From: Acidobacteriaceae bacterium
GTDB taxonomy: Bacteria; Acidobacteriota; Terriglobia; Terriglobales; Acidobacteriaceae
Direction of reading: 5' to 3'
Length of the DNA stretch: 64,000 nt
Assembly: GCA_030049955.1 (NCBI GenBank)
Contig: JASIJX010000177.1
Location: 10,670-74,669, forward strand
The notes under the pieces were generated by a model. That model was not told the DNA's origin and searched no databases. It saw only the letters and a program-made list of their open reading frames with translations. Numbering within the stretch: the stretch's first letter is position 1; every line of letters begins with the position of its first letter. Shown piece after piece: positions 42,600-52,134 of this stretch. A program made the position numbers and the translations under genes.

Positions 42600-45326
42600 C
42601 TAACTCACCGAGGATTTCACGGCTGTGCTACTGAGCGCGTCAGGTTCAATCTGAGTTTTATCTGAGGCTTCCAATGTCAGTTCTCGAGACAGTGTGGGGT
42701 TGGCCGACGAATTCCCAACGAGGATTTTAGCTGTTCCCGGCTGGAGTACAAATCTCCCAGCGTCCTCCTTCCAATACCACAACGCCTGCTCCGTATAAGG
42801 CAGCTCAAAGACAACCGTCTTCCGTTCGCCAGGCTGCAACTCCACGCGCTGGAACCCGATCAACTGCTTGTGGGGTCTCTTCACCGGTGAGGTTGGCGGC
42901 GTGACGTAAAGCTGCACTACCTCTGTTCCAGCGCATTTTCCAGTATTGGTGACTTTTAGTGAGATATTGATTGTCTTGTCGGGGCCAAGGGTTGTGGCGT
43001 CCATTTGCAGGTGATTCAACTGGAAAGTCGTGTAGCTCAATCCATGGCCGAAGGAATAAAGCGGTTCTCCCTCAAAATAGAGGTAAGTGCGTCCTTTGCT
43101 GAGCTCATAGTCGTGAAAAGGCGGGAGCTGATCGAGGGACCGATACCACGTGCAAGGCAGTTTGCCCCCGGGGTTGTAGTCGCCGAAAAGAACCTCCGCA
43201 ATCGCCTTTCCTTGCGCCTGCCCCGCGCACATCGCACACAAAATGGCGGGCAGATGTTCCTGTGCCCAGTTAATTGCAACCGTGTTGTTGGTGGAAAGTA
43301 CGAGCACCGTCTTGGGATTGGCTCCGTAAACAGCTTGAACCAATTCCGGCTGAGCGCCGGTTAATTCGATCGTTTGGCGATCTCTCGCTTCTCGGTTTAC
43401 TTCGTAGTTGACACCGCAAACGAGAATAACCACGTCCGCGTGACGCGCAGCCTCCACAGCTTCGCCAAATAGTGTTTCATCCTTCTCGCCCACTACCGCG
43501 CACCCTGGTTTGAAGACCACTTGCGGGCAGTCTGGTTGGACTGGGGGTGGTGAGGCGGGGTCGAGTTGCAGTCGTTGAACATTTAGGGGCGCTGTGCCTC
43601 CACCCCGGAAACTTAGGAATATGGTGTGTTCGCCGGCGATCTCCGTCAATGGTGCGGAGACATCGAACCAATTCTTACCGTGCGCAGGATGAGGGACCGT
43701 TAGCGTACAAGCCAGTAACCCGTCCAACTTATCTAAATGAACCTCAAGGCGGCCTGCATCCGCCCTGCCAGAGAGCCGCACCTGGAGCTCTGTCTTGCCG
43801 CTGAAATCGATATTGGAATACTCCGCCCACCCGCCGTTGGAGGTCAAAGCCACATATTGTTCTCCATCCATAAAGTATCCTATGTGGCTGTCCGCACTGG
43901 TCGCGGTTGCTTTATCCGCCAGAATATAGGGAAAATACTCAGCCGCTCCGAGATGTTCTGCAATGCCTTGATAAGGCGAAATGCGCACTCCCGGTGTGCC
44001 GCTATAGCCGCCAAGATGGCAGTTTGCCGCCAGCGGTCCAATCACTGCGACTTGCTTGAGGGCTGTTTTGTCCAGTGGCAGGAATTGTGAGTCATTCTTC
44101 AAAAGCACCAGCGATTGTCGCGCCGCCTCCAGCGCCAGGCTCCGATGCGCGTGGGAATCCACAACCTCAAACGGTATCTGCGTATATGGCACTCTCTCGG
44201 GAGGATCAAACAAACCCAGAAGATAACGCACAGTCAGTACGCCAGCAGCAGCAGCCCCGATGTCATCCTCGCTGATCAACTCCATGTCCACTGCCACCTT
44301 GAGATTTCGTTGCAGAGTGCCTCCGCAATCCAGATTGCATCCGGCCAGCACCGCCATAGCGGCTGCAATCGGCTCACTAGCGGCATAGTGATGCGGATCG
44401 TAGATGTTGTGTACGGCGTCGCAGTCGGAGGTCACATAGCCACGAAACCCCCACCGGCGCCTCAGCAAATCGGTCAGCACGAAGCGATTGGCGCAAGTCG
44501 GGACCCCGTTCAGTGCATTGTAGGATCCCATGACCGTGAATACATCCCCCTCAAGAATCGTGGCGCGATAAGCGCGCGTGTAATATTCCCAAAAACTGCG
44601 CTCATCCACCGGAGCGGAAACCTCCGTGCGGTCGTCATCTGTGTTGTTACAGATGAAGTGCTTTGAACAGGCAGTAGTTTTAAGGTAATTCGGGCTATCT
44701 CCCTGCATGCCCCGAACTATCTCGACCGCGATTGTGGCGGCGAGGCAAGGATCCTCTCCCGGAGCCTCTTCGCAGCGCCCCCACCGCGGGTCCCGGTGCA
44801 AGTTGAGCGTTGTTGGTGAGTAATAACTCAGGCCGACCTTGTGCTGGTTATCATAGGCGCGGGCTTCATCGGAGATTGCGGTGTAAACGCGACGAGCCAG
44901 GCCGGGATTCCAGGCCGCTGCTAACGCCAGCGGCACGGGAAAGGAAGATGCAGGCACCGGCGTCGTACGATGAATGCGAAGGCCATGCAATGCCTCTCCG
45001 GAATAATAGTCGTAGCCGGGAAGGTTCAACCGCTGGACAGCGGTATTTGCCGCTCCGAAGCGAGGTCCGGCTCCGAGTTGGATGATCTTCTCTTCCAGTG
45101 TCATCTGGCCCACCAATTTCTGGGCCCGCTCCGACGCGCTGCGATAAGCCTCGTCCGATATTCCAACGCGCCGTGCAGATTCGCCCTGTTGCGGAAACCG
45201 CGCTTCGACGGCGGCCGCAGCGGGACTCCACCGGAGCGCCAGGAATCCGGCGGTTGCGGTCAGCGTCGAAACAAATTCTCTGCGGCTTAGTTCACCCTTC
45301 GGCGGTTTCCGCGTTTGGTCCGGCAT
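42600..45326 (-). CDS. Glycoside hydrolase family 3 (beta-glucosidase/xylosidase type) with CBM6-like insert, Tat-exported
   Basis: A 908-residue enzyme. Twin-arginine leader SRREFVSTLTATAGFLAL; GH3 N-terminal barrel about 65-340 with the nucleophile Asp301 in GYVTSDCDAVHN; GH3 C-terminal domain from about 385. Inserted between C-terminal segments (about 485-600) is a carbohydrate-binding module of CBM6 type (GGWAEYSNIDFSGKTELQVR). A fibronectin-III-like domain ends the protein. The closest general pattern is beta-xylosidase/arabinosidase-like GH3. Start at 45326 follows GAGAGG. Likely first gene of an operon with the nitrilase and GH27. Confidence 0.88.
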   Translation of the reverse strand: MPDQTRKPPKGELSRREFVSTLTATAGFLALRWSPAAAAVEARFPQQGESARRVGISDEAYRSASERAQKLVGQMTLEEKIIQLGAGPRFGAANTAVQRLNLPGYDYYSGEALHGLRIHRTTPVPASSFPVPLALAAAWNPGLARRVYTAISDEARAYDNQHKVGLSYYSPTTLNLHRDPRWGRCEEAPGEDPCLAATIAVEIVRGMQGDSPNYLKTTACSKHFICNNTDDDRTEVSAPVDERSFWEYYTRAYRATILEGDVFTVMGSYNALNGVPTCANRFVLTDLLRRRWGFRGYVTSDCDAVHNIYDPHHYAASEPIAAAMAVLAGCNLDCGGTLQRNLKVAVDMELISEDDIGAAAAGVLTVRYLLGLFDPPERVPYTQIPFEVVDSHAHRSLALEAARQSLVLLKNDSQFLPLDKTALKQVAVIGPLAANCHLGGYSGTPGVRISPYQGIAEHLGAAEYFPYILADKATATSADSHIGYFMDGEQYVALTSNGGWAEYSNIDFSGKTELQVRLSGRADAGRLEVHLDKLDGLLACTLTVPHPAHGKNWFDVSAPLTEIAGEHTIFLSFRGGGTAPLNVQRLQLDPASPPPVQPDCPQVVFKPGCAVVGEKDETLFGEAVEAARHADVVILVCGVNYEVNREARDRQTIELTGAQPELVQAVYGANPKTVLVLSTNNTVAINWAQEHLPAILCAMCAGQAQGKAIAEVLFGDYNPGGKLPCTWYRSLDQLPPFHDYELSKGRTYLYFEGEPLYSFGHGLSYTTFQLNHLQMDATTLGPDKTINISLKVTNTGKCAGTEVVQLYVTPPTSPVKRPHKQLIGFQRVELQPGERKTVVFELPYTEQALWYWKEDAGRFVLQPGTAKILVGNSSANPTLSRELTLEASDKTQIEPDALSSTAVKSSVS

Positions 45327-45410
45327 TTTCCTCTCTTTCTGCGCGGCCGATCTGCTTGTACCACACTTTACTCTGCCTTGGCTTGCACATGGATCGAACT
45401 AAAGCTTACA

Positions 45411-45443
45411 TGCGGGAGAGCAAGTTTGGCTCGCTCTCCCGCA
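45411..45443 (-). terminator. Hairpin downstream of the clan-A glycosidase gene
   Basis: An 11-base perfect stem (TGCGGGAGAGC with GCTCTCCCGCA) and an 11-base loop, lying 22 bases after the stop of the gene at 45465-47792 on the minus strand. The T-run after it is weak. It probably ends that transcript before the GH3 operon. Confidence 0.5.
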
Positions 45444-45464
45444 CGCAGGGATGCTGACTTCGCT

Positions 45465-47792
45465 TTAGTCCGTTGGTGTAAATGCGGTTTGGATCTGCTG
45501 GTTCTCGATCAGGAGCGGTTTGGCTCCAATATAGATCGAGGTTGCTCCACTGAGCGACGTTGGAGTAGCGCCGGACAGGTACTGCATTTGCGGGTTGTTA
45601 GATCCTGTAATTTGCGACGGTAGCGTATACGAGGTTGTGCCGCATGCATCCTGCTCAGCTGAAGTGGAATAATCACTGCAGGGGAAGCTCACGTTGGTGT
45701 TGTCCCACAGGATTTCCCCGAAATACGAGTTGTTGCCGGAGATCTGCAGCGGGCATATGAACGTCCCGGTAGGCGGAGTTGCGCCGCAACTTCCATCCGC
45801 TGTGTTGCTGCAGGTGCATTGAGCTCCGCTGTTGGCCGGAACAAACTCCTCGCTATTCGATGTCAGCCAGTGCTCCACCATTTCCATGCCCTGCCCCGCC
45901 AGGCAGAGATAGCCGCCCTGCGTTGATGCCGCGGTAGTGCATGTATCCGTATCCTCATTTGCGGTTACTTCCGTAGGGCTCCAGAACTCACCGGTGCCTC
46001 CTCCATTGTCTTTAACAACATATTGATTCGGTGAGCCATTGCCGCTGGAGGTGAGATTAAAAGCAACTTCGGTGGCGTCCTCTCCAAACCAATCCACCCC
46101 CGTGAGCTGCGGATAGAACTGCGCCTGCAGAAGATAGCTCCTTGCCGCCAGCGCCTCGCGCTGGCCTCCGTTTACTACATTGCTGTTCTGCGACCAACTG
46201 AATTCTGTGTCCATTACCGGAGGCGGCACGTAGCCCTCGCCACTGTCGTATGGATTGCAACCCATATAGGCGCCGCCGGCGACCGAGCAGTAACTGCTGC
46301 TGGTGTCCACATTGGTGGTCAGCGTCGTGTAGAGTTCAGTCCACAGAGCTGGGATAGCCTCCGGTACCGGGCAGTTGGTGAGCACCCCGGGAGTTCCGCT
46401 CACTGCTCCTGCTCCAGAGGGGTCGAGTGTGCAATATCCGTCGTTCGCGGAATCCGGATTTAGGCCAGTGTAATACCCGTGGAAGCCGATCACGTCATAG
46501 GGGCCAGCGACGCCGGAGCCTGTATACTCACCACCCAGGAGGGTATATGCGTCATTCAGGATGATTGCCAGATATCCCTTGAAACTGCCCGGAGTGACCT
46601 CCGCTGGAGAGGAGATCAATGGAGTCGTCCCGGTCAGGTTATAACTAATGGTGTTGGTTACAACGGAGCGCACATCCGCCGCCATCCTCGCAAGGTCATT
46701 GCCCGTGCCTGTGCCTGAATTGCACGGATTGGAGCCGCCGCCTGTTGCGATACCGTCGGAGTGGTTCCACTCAGAGCATATGTTGGCCTCATTCCAGATT
46801 TCTATATAGCTCAGGTACTCACCTGTGTCGTACAGATGGGTAAACATGGCCTTCATGAAATTGATCAGGGTCAGGTCGGTTCCCGTTCCATCGCCCAGGT
46901 CTCCGCTTGTAACAGCCGCATCAGCATTATACGGCTGTTCGCAGCCTCCTTCAGCGGGAGAGATCCCGCCGGGATCTATATTTTCCTCGGCCCCGCAACT
47001 GGTGTCTGCAGCGGCATAGCACGTGGTATCTGGGGTATTCAATGAGGTTGAAATACTATTATAGCTGCTGTGGTACCCCGTGCATCGCGATCCCTGTATG
47101 CTCAACCAATCGGGAGTGAGATAAAGCGTGAACATCACGGGAACACTTTGAACACTGTTGGAGTTATATAGACCCACGAAGTCATCAAACAGGTCATTAC
47201 TCGGCGTCTCGCCGGTACCCGGGTCGTACCAATACGCTACGTTCCAGGCATATGCACAGTTCGAGGGGTCATCTGATGGCGCCGAACTCGGAACACAGGG
47301 CGAATAGGTATCGGTTTGTGAATTATAAGTACACCAGATGAAGCTATTACATGGGTTTGAATCGTAGCTAGGGCGCAGGCAGGTTACAGAGGCGCCATTG
47401 GCATTGGTATAGGCATCATCCGTGCCAAAACCACCAGCACCGTTTGGCGGGGAATTAACTGCTGAGGTCGAGTAGCTGGAGGCGCAACCGGAACCCAATA
47501 CCGGACACCAGTTGCCGGTTGGATCGCACCGCTCCAGGGTGTTCCATGTAATTCCATCCGCGCTAAGCGTGCGCGTCCAGCCGAACGGCATGGCCGGAAA
47601 ACCGTACTCGCCTGAGGGATTGTTGGGACATTGCGTGGTATTGTCGGTCATATCGCAATGCTGGAATACCGTCATGCCAAAAAAGCTGCTGGGGATCGTG
47701 CTGCTGCCCCCGCCTTGCTGGGCGTACGCTCTTCCTGCCGTCAAGATCAAGAGGCAGGTAACCATGGTACTGCAAAGAAGCATCCTGCGCAT
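45465..47792 (-). CDS. Secreted cysteine-rich protein with clan-A glycosidase signature (GH39-like)
   Basis: A 775-residue secreted protein. The start at 47790-47792 follows a near-perfect GGAGGTGAT, and a signal peptide ends at AYAQQ (about residue 25). Two motifs point to a clan-A (beta/alpha)8 glycosidase: YIEIWNEANI (acid/base Glu, near residue 335) and PPVMDTEFSW (nucleophile Glu, near 550), separated by the distance expected for strands 4 and 7. FHGYY and GVDWFGED fit other barrel strands. It is rich in cysteine (more than 25), serine and threonine, unlike typical GH39 or GH5 members. Family unassigned; GH39, GH5 or a new relative are possible. Confidence 0.65.
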   Translation of the reverse strand: MRRMLLCSTMVTCLLILTAGRAYAQQGGGSSTIPSSFFGMTVFQHCDMTDNTTQCPNNPSGEYGFPAMPFGWTRTLSADGITWNTLERCDPTGNWCPVLGSGCASSYSTSAVNSPPNGAGGFGTDDAYTNANGASVTCLRPSYDSNPCNSFIWCTYNSQTDTYSPCVPSSAPSDDPSNCAYAWNVAYWYDPGTGETPSNDLFDDFVGLYNSNSVQSVPVMFTLYLTPDWLSIQGSRCTGYHSSYNSISTSLNTPDTTCYAAADTSCGAEENIDPGGISPAEGGCEQPYNADAAVTSGDLGDGTGTDLTLINFMKAMFTHLYDTGEYLSYIEIWNEANICSEWNHSDGIATGGGSNPCNSGTGTGNDLARMAADVRSVVTNTISYNLTGTTPLISSPAEVTPGSFKGYLAIILNDAYTLLGGEYTGSGVAGPYDVIGFHGYYTGLNPDSANDGYCTLDPSGAGAVSGTPGVLTNCPVPEAIPALWTELYTTLTTNVDTSSSYCSVAGGAYMGCNPYDSGEGYVPPPVMDTEFSWSQNSNVVNGGQREALAARSYLLQAQFYPQLTGVDWFGEDATEVAFNLTSSGNGSPNQYVVKDNGGGTGEFWSPTEVTANEDTDTCTTAASTQGGYLCLAGQGMEMVEHWLTSNSEEFVPANSGAQCTCSNTADGSCGATPPTGTFICPLQISGNNSYFGEILWDNTNVSFPCSDYSTSAEQDACGTTSYTLPSQITGSNNPQMQYLSGATPTSLSGATSIYIGAKPLLIENQQIQTAFTPTD

Positions 47793-47811
47793 ATCGATCA
47801 CCTCCGCGGTT

Positions 47812-48045
47812 TTAACCTTCCCTAGAACACAGGAAGATTGTTGGGTTAAGGTTGTTGGTCGAGGTGGTTTTGCCACCGGCCCATGGGGCTAGAGCAAAAC
47901 CGCCGTAAACGTATACACACTTTCCATCGGGCCCATGATCTTTGGCCTCCCAGATGTCGCGCACCTGCACTGCGCCCTGGAAGGCTAACATCGCGAAGTT
48001 CACCGTGGCCGATAGCGGCGCTTCGAGCCAGTCGAAGACGCCCAC
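47812..48045 (-). other. Small open frame in a region shared with 19.4 kb; probably not a gene
   Basis: A 77-codon frame with GTG start, between the receptor and the clan-A glycosidase. Its last codons lie on the CAGGAAGATTGTTGGGTTAA motif that also precedes the 34-base palindrome at 19.4 kb. Nearby bases GGTTTTGC and GCAAAACC form an inverted repeat around a CCCATGGGG core (about 47864-47903). I see no family. It may be a fragment of a mobile element rather than a gene. Confidence 0.35.
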
Positions 48046-48058
48046 GGCGGCCTTGACA

Positions 48059-51000
48059 TCAGAAAGTCAACCTCGCGGTAAGCTGTATTTGACGAGGGGT
48101 GTTGTAAGAGGTAAGGTTAGTCTCCACGCCGCTCAAATACCCCGGGTTCTCCCACCCTTGCACGTTCAATGCATTGAAAACGTCCATGTTGACGCGAAGG
48201 TTCATTCTCTCCGTGATCGGGAATACCTTGAAAATTGAGGTGTCGATCGTCCAGTTGTTTGGACCATTGACCATGGTCTTGCATAAGTAACAGGCGCCCA
48301 GCAGGGAGCCAGGATACGGAACAGTTTGCTTGCTCCCGTTGGCCAGAGTAACGACTACATCGTTGTCCCCGTAGTAGGTTGTCCCGGGCGTATTATCGAT
48401 CGGAGTCTGGTAGGGCACGTAGCTGGTGGGGAGCCCGTTGACGCAGTTAGTCGTACAAGTTCCCAGTGGCGCGGGAAGCACCGTCGGAGCGAGGTATCCG
48501 TTGTACCACATGTATGAGTTCTCGCAAACGCCGCTGCGGCAATCTTGAATTGGGTACTTATGCTTCCAAACCACAAGCGGGCTGGTAGCCCCCCAATTGC
48601 CACCGGTAGGAGGGTTATCCAGCTGCTCTTCCTGAGAGCCGACAGTGCCATCGCCGGCAAGCTGGAAGCCTCCGACCAACTCATTCAGAAAGCGGTTGGC
48701 ATTACCCAGGAACCGCTTCCCCGTCCCAAAGGGAAGATCGACGATTCCGTTGAACAAGACGTGCATCTTTGGCACCGTGTCGTCCAGTTGGTAGCCCTCG
48801 AAACGATCCAGCGCATGGTAATCCTGCCAGAGAGGCGTTCCCGCGGGAGGGGCTGGCGCAGCAGCGCCCGGGTAGATAGGGCCGCTGGAAGCCACGGGGC
48901 TCATGGCGCCCGCTGTGCCCTCGAAGCCTGGATAATTGGCGACAGGGTAGATAACTGCAGAATACCCCGTACCATAAGTGCTGCCACTCGCGGGGCCATC
49001 CTGTTCCGCGTCCCCACCCATACGCATAGCCTTGGAGTACACATAGGCGACCTGGTAAGCGAATCCGTGGTGGAAGAGCCGCTGGTAAGAGACTTGTAGT
49101 GCATTATCGTTGGACCAGCCGCTCCTTTCCACCATCACGGCGGAACCTAATGTCGTATTGTTGTAAGGCCGTGTTGCGGTCGCGGCATACGTGTCCTGCT
49201 GAGGAGTTCCAATCACGGAGGCTCCGCCGGTAGGCGGAATGGTGCCGGTGGCCATTTCCCATTCATAGGTAGAGGGCGCGTTGTTGTAGTCGAGCTGGGT
49301 ATCCAGTCCGGACCCGAAGGTCCCCACCCAGCTTACCGCCAGTGCCGAATTTCCTTTCAACGGCTGTTCGATCGTGACGTTCGCCTCCGTGACCGTCGAG
49401 GGCGGAAAGTTCGGGTTGTCAGAAAAAAAGTTAAGACCCCCCGGAAGAATAGCGGTGGTCGACGAGGTGTTTACCACGTTGGCGGTGTTCACGCCCTCTT
49501 CTCCGAACTCAACCGGATCGTTATACCGCAGCAACTCGTCTGGCAAATTATCTACAGCCTGATTGGCGGCCGTATAGCTTTGCGAATAGGCACCTGCAAA
49601 TGGGGCCTGTGACATATAGTGATTCGCTACTTCGGAAAGGGCTGAATTGAAAGTGTATCTACCATACGCTCCGCGTAGTACCGTGCCGTATTTGCCGCCC
49701 AAGAGGTAGGCAGCACCTGCACGCGGGAGGAAGTTGAGGTAGTAGTTGTCAGCAAGCGAGGCCGGAAACCCCGCCTCTGCTGGAGTCTCAAATTTGAGGC
49801 CGATCTCTTCCATGTTGCTGATAATCGCCGGGGTGGTATAGCCCTCCGCGATCAAGGTGGAAGGAGGAACGGCCGTCACAAAGGCGTCGTTTTTGAGATC
49901 GTAGGTGGTCGCGAGACCGTATTTGATAAAGAGGCCCGGGTGTGCCTCATAGCGCAAGCCGAGGTTGAGGGTAAGCTTGCGGCTCACATGGTAATTGTCC
50001 TGAAAGTAGCCATCTAACTCGTTTTGGTGGTAGTGGATATGACCCGGCTGCAGATGAATAGTATAGGTATCGGCAGAACCGATGAAGAAATCCCCGTCGG
50101 CCTCACCCGTATTCGCAAGCGCGCCGTAACTCGCCGCCGTTCCCGGGTTATAGACACCCGTTGCCAGGCCGTCAAATGCCTGAGTATCCACTACCCCTTC
50201 CGGCACGACACCCATGCGTTCATGATGAAAGCGGCCTCCGAATTGCATTTGGTGCCGTCCCACAGTCTTGGTCAAATTCTCATCGAGATTGACCGTGAGT
50301 TGATCCTCATCGGAATTGCTCTGACTTCCATTTGGGTTCATGATCAGGCCCGTAGTGCTCGGGAATCCAGTCGTACCAAAGTTGTTGGGTAGACCGAGCT
50401 CCGACTCGTAGTCGGCGGGAGGGCCAATTCCATCTACATTCCGAAAATAGTTCCACTGCTCGCTGGCTACAGTTTCCGCAAAAAATGTGGGAGAAAATAC
50501 ATGTGTGTAGCCGATGCCGGCGAGCATGGATCCTTCGGGATAATCGATACGGCCCATCGCGGCGCCAGCCGGAATGCCAGATATGGCCAGATTTTCCGCA
50601 TTGCCATTCCCATTCGCATCCGTATTCGCTAAGTTATTGGTATACCGCACATATGCCCGGTTGTTGTCATTGAACACGTGATCGAGGCGGAAGGTTATGT
50701 TGGGGATGATGTCCAACGTAGGCGAGTTATAGGTTAAATTATCTGAGACAAGAGGGTCCTTGGTGTTGGTTGGTTGTGGAAACATTGCGAGATAAAGTTT
50801 GGCCACCGGAGACTCTCGGCCGATGGGGACGCTGTTCACATTCACCCCGGTTTCGCCGTATTCCTGGGTGAAGGACTCCCGGCAATATGCGTTGGCGGGA
50901 TTAGCCGGAGTGGCAGCGCAGGCCGATGACGAGTTGGTAGTGGCCGGATCATAGAGTGTCTGCAATACGCCTGAACTGTTGACCAATCCACTAAAGTTAC

Positions 51001-52006
51001 CCTGGCGCATGGCCGTCGTCGGTGTCGTCAATAGCAGGGAGGTTTGGCTGGCAAGCGAATAGCGCTCGTATGCGAAGAACCAGAAGGACTTATCTTTTCC
51101 ATGGTAAACGTGGGGCAGAATAATCGGTCCGCCGACGGAAGCGCCGAATTCGTTGCGCACCAGGTGAGGCGCAACATAGTCGGAGGGATTCTGACGGGAC
51201 TTTGCCACCCCAATCGCATTGTTGCGCGCAGTCTCAAAGAACGTGCCGTGCAAGCTGTTCGTCCCCGACTTGGTGGTAAGGACGACCGTGGCCGGCGTGG
51301 CGTACTGCGCGCTGGCGTCGAGCGCGTCGACTTTGACTTCCTGCACCGAGTCCGGGTCCTGCAGGATGGAATTTACCTCGCCTCCAGCTTGACTATTTGT
51401 CGTACTCACACCATCGCTCACGTAGTCGATAGCCTCATACAACATGCCATTGATTCGTTCTCCTCCAGCCGACATTCCCGGCGTGTTCTCTTGAGCTAGC
51501 GTCGTCAGATCGCGGCCATTCATCGGCAGCTGGTTGATTCTCTGGTTCTCGAGCGTCGTTCCAAGGGTGCCGCTGTCAGTAGTGGTAAGCTCTACGGCGT
51601 TCCCGGATACTGTGACCTCCTGGGTCACCGTTCCTGCAGTCATGACGGGATTGATGACCGCATTTTGTGCCACAAGGAGGTCTATCCTGGTCGCGTAGGT
51701 CTTGAATCCCAGAGCTGTGATCGTTACATCATAGGCGCCGGTGAAGAGTTCCGGCACTTGGTAAAATCCAACGCCATTGGACTTTGAATCGGTCACCACG
51801 CCCGTTGCAGGGTTGACAACGTGGATCGAGGCACCCGGTATCACGGCACCGGAAGAATCGGTCACTGTGCCCTGAATGGAGCCGGCACCGCTCTGTGCCG
51901 GCGCCATTTGGCAGCACGCCACCATGGCGAGCACCGCAGTTACTGCGAGAATGGGCGCATTGATCTTGTTGAAATTGTGCGTCAGATACCTGGCTAAGGT
52001 CTTCAT
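48059..52006 (-). CDS. TonB-dependent receptor with carboxypeptidase-regulatory domain (Oar-like), 2
   Basis: A 1315-residue outer-membrane receptor. The start at 52004-52006 follows AAGGAG; a signal peptide ends near PAQSGAG (residue 38). The regulatory-like domain is at about 40-130 (GSIQGTVTDSSGAVIPGASI), the plug contains LPMNGRDLTTLAQ and YVSDGVSTTNSQ, and the barrel ends in TARLTF with a terminal phenylalanine. Same family as the 32.1 kb receptor but clearly diverged, so it probably takes a different oligosaccharide. It lies between a sulfatase (128 bases upstream) and the clan-A glycosidase on the same strand, forming a natural utilisation operon of 55.4 to 45.5 kb. Confidence 0.9.
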   Translation of the reverse strand: MKTLARYLTHNFNKINAPILAVTAVLAMVACCQMAPAQSGAGSIQGTVTDSSGAVIPGASIHVVNPATGVVTDSKSNGVGFYQVPELFTGAYDVTITALGFKTYATRIDLLVAQNAVINPVMTAGTVTQEVTVSGNAVELTTTDSGTLGTTLENQRINQLPMNGRDLTTLAQENTPGMSAGGERINGMLYEAIDYVSDGVSTTNSQAGGEVNSILQDPDSVQEVKVDALDASAQYATPATVVLTTKSGTNSLHGTFFETARNNAIGVAKSRQNPSDYVAPHLVRNEFGASVGGPIILPHVYHGKDKSFWFFAYERYSLASQTSLLLTTPTTAMRQGNFSGLVNSSGVLQTLYDPATTNSSSACAATPANPANAYCRESFTQEYGETGVNVNSVPIGRESPVAKLYLAMFPQPTNTKDPLVSDNLTYNSPTLDIIPNITFRLDHVFNDNNRAYVRYTNNLANTDANGNGNAENLAISGIPAGAAMGRIDYPEGSMLAGIGYTHVFSPTFFAETVASEQWNYFRNVDGIGPPADYESELGLPNNFGTTGFPSTTGLIMNPNGSQSNSDEDQLTVNLDENLTKTVGRHQMQFGGRFHHERMGVVPEGVVDTQAFDGLATGVYNPGTAASYGALANTGEADGDFFIGSADTYTIHLQPGHIHYHQNELDGYFQDNYHVSRKLTLNLGLRYEAHPGLFIKYGLATTYDLKNDAFVTAVPPSTLIAEGYTTPAIISNMEEIGLKFETPAEAGFPASLADNYYLNFLPRAGAAYLLGGKYGTVLRGAYGRYTFNSALSEVANHYMSQAPFAGAYSQSYTAANQAVDNLPDELLRYNDPVEFGEEGVNTANVVNTSSTTAILPGGLNFFSDNPNFPPSTVTEANVTIEQPLKGNSALAVSWVGTFGSGLDTQLDYNNAPSTYEWEMATGTIPPTGGASVIGTPQQDTYAATATRPYNNTTLGSAVMVERSGWSNDNALQVSYQRLFHHGFAYQVAYVYSKAMRMGGDAEQDGPASGSTYGTGYSAVIYPVANYPGFEGTAGAMSPVASSGPIYPGAAAPAPPAGTPLWQDYHALDRFEGYQLDDTVPKMHVLFNGIVDLPFGTGKRFLGNANRFLNELVGGFQLAGDGTVGSQEEQLDNPPTGGNWGATSPLVVWKHKYPIQDCRSGVCENSYMWYNGYLAPTVLPAPLGTCTTNCVNGLPTSYVPYQTPIDNTPGTTYYGDNDVVVTLANGSKQTVPYPGSLLGACYLCKTMVNGPNNWTIDTSIFKVFPITERMNLRVNMDVFNALNVQGWENPGYLSGVETNLTSYNTPRQIQLTARLTF

Positions 52007-52134
52007 TTGATTTACTCCTTCTGAAAGCGTCGGTTGAAACCTGTTTTCATAACCACAGATCGATATTGCATGCAACCTGGCCTATTACGGTGTGAACATT
52101 TTCCGGCTGCAGACGCAAAAGTGCTGCACCCATT

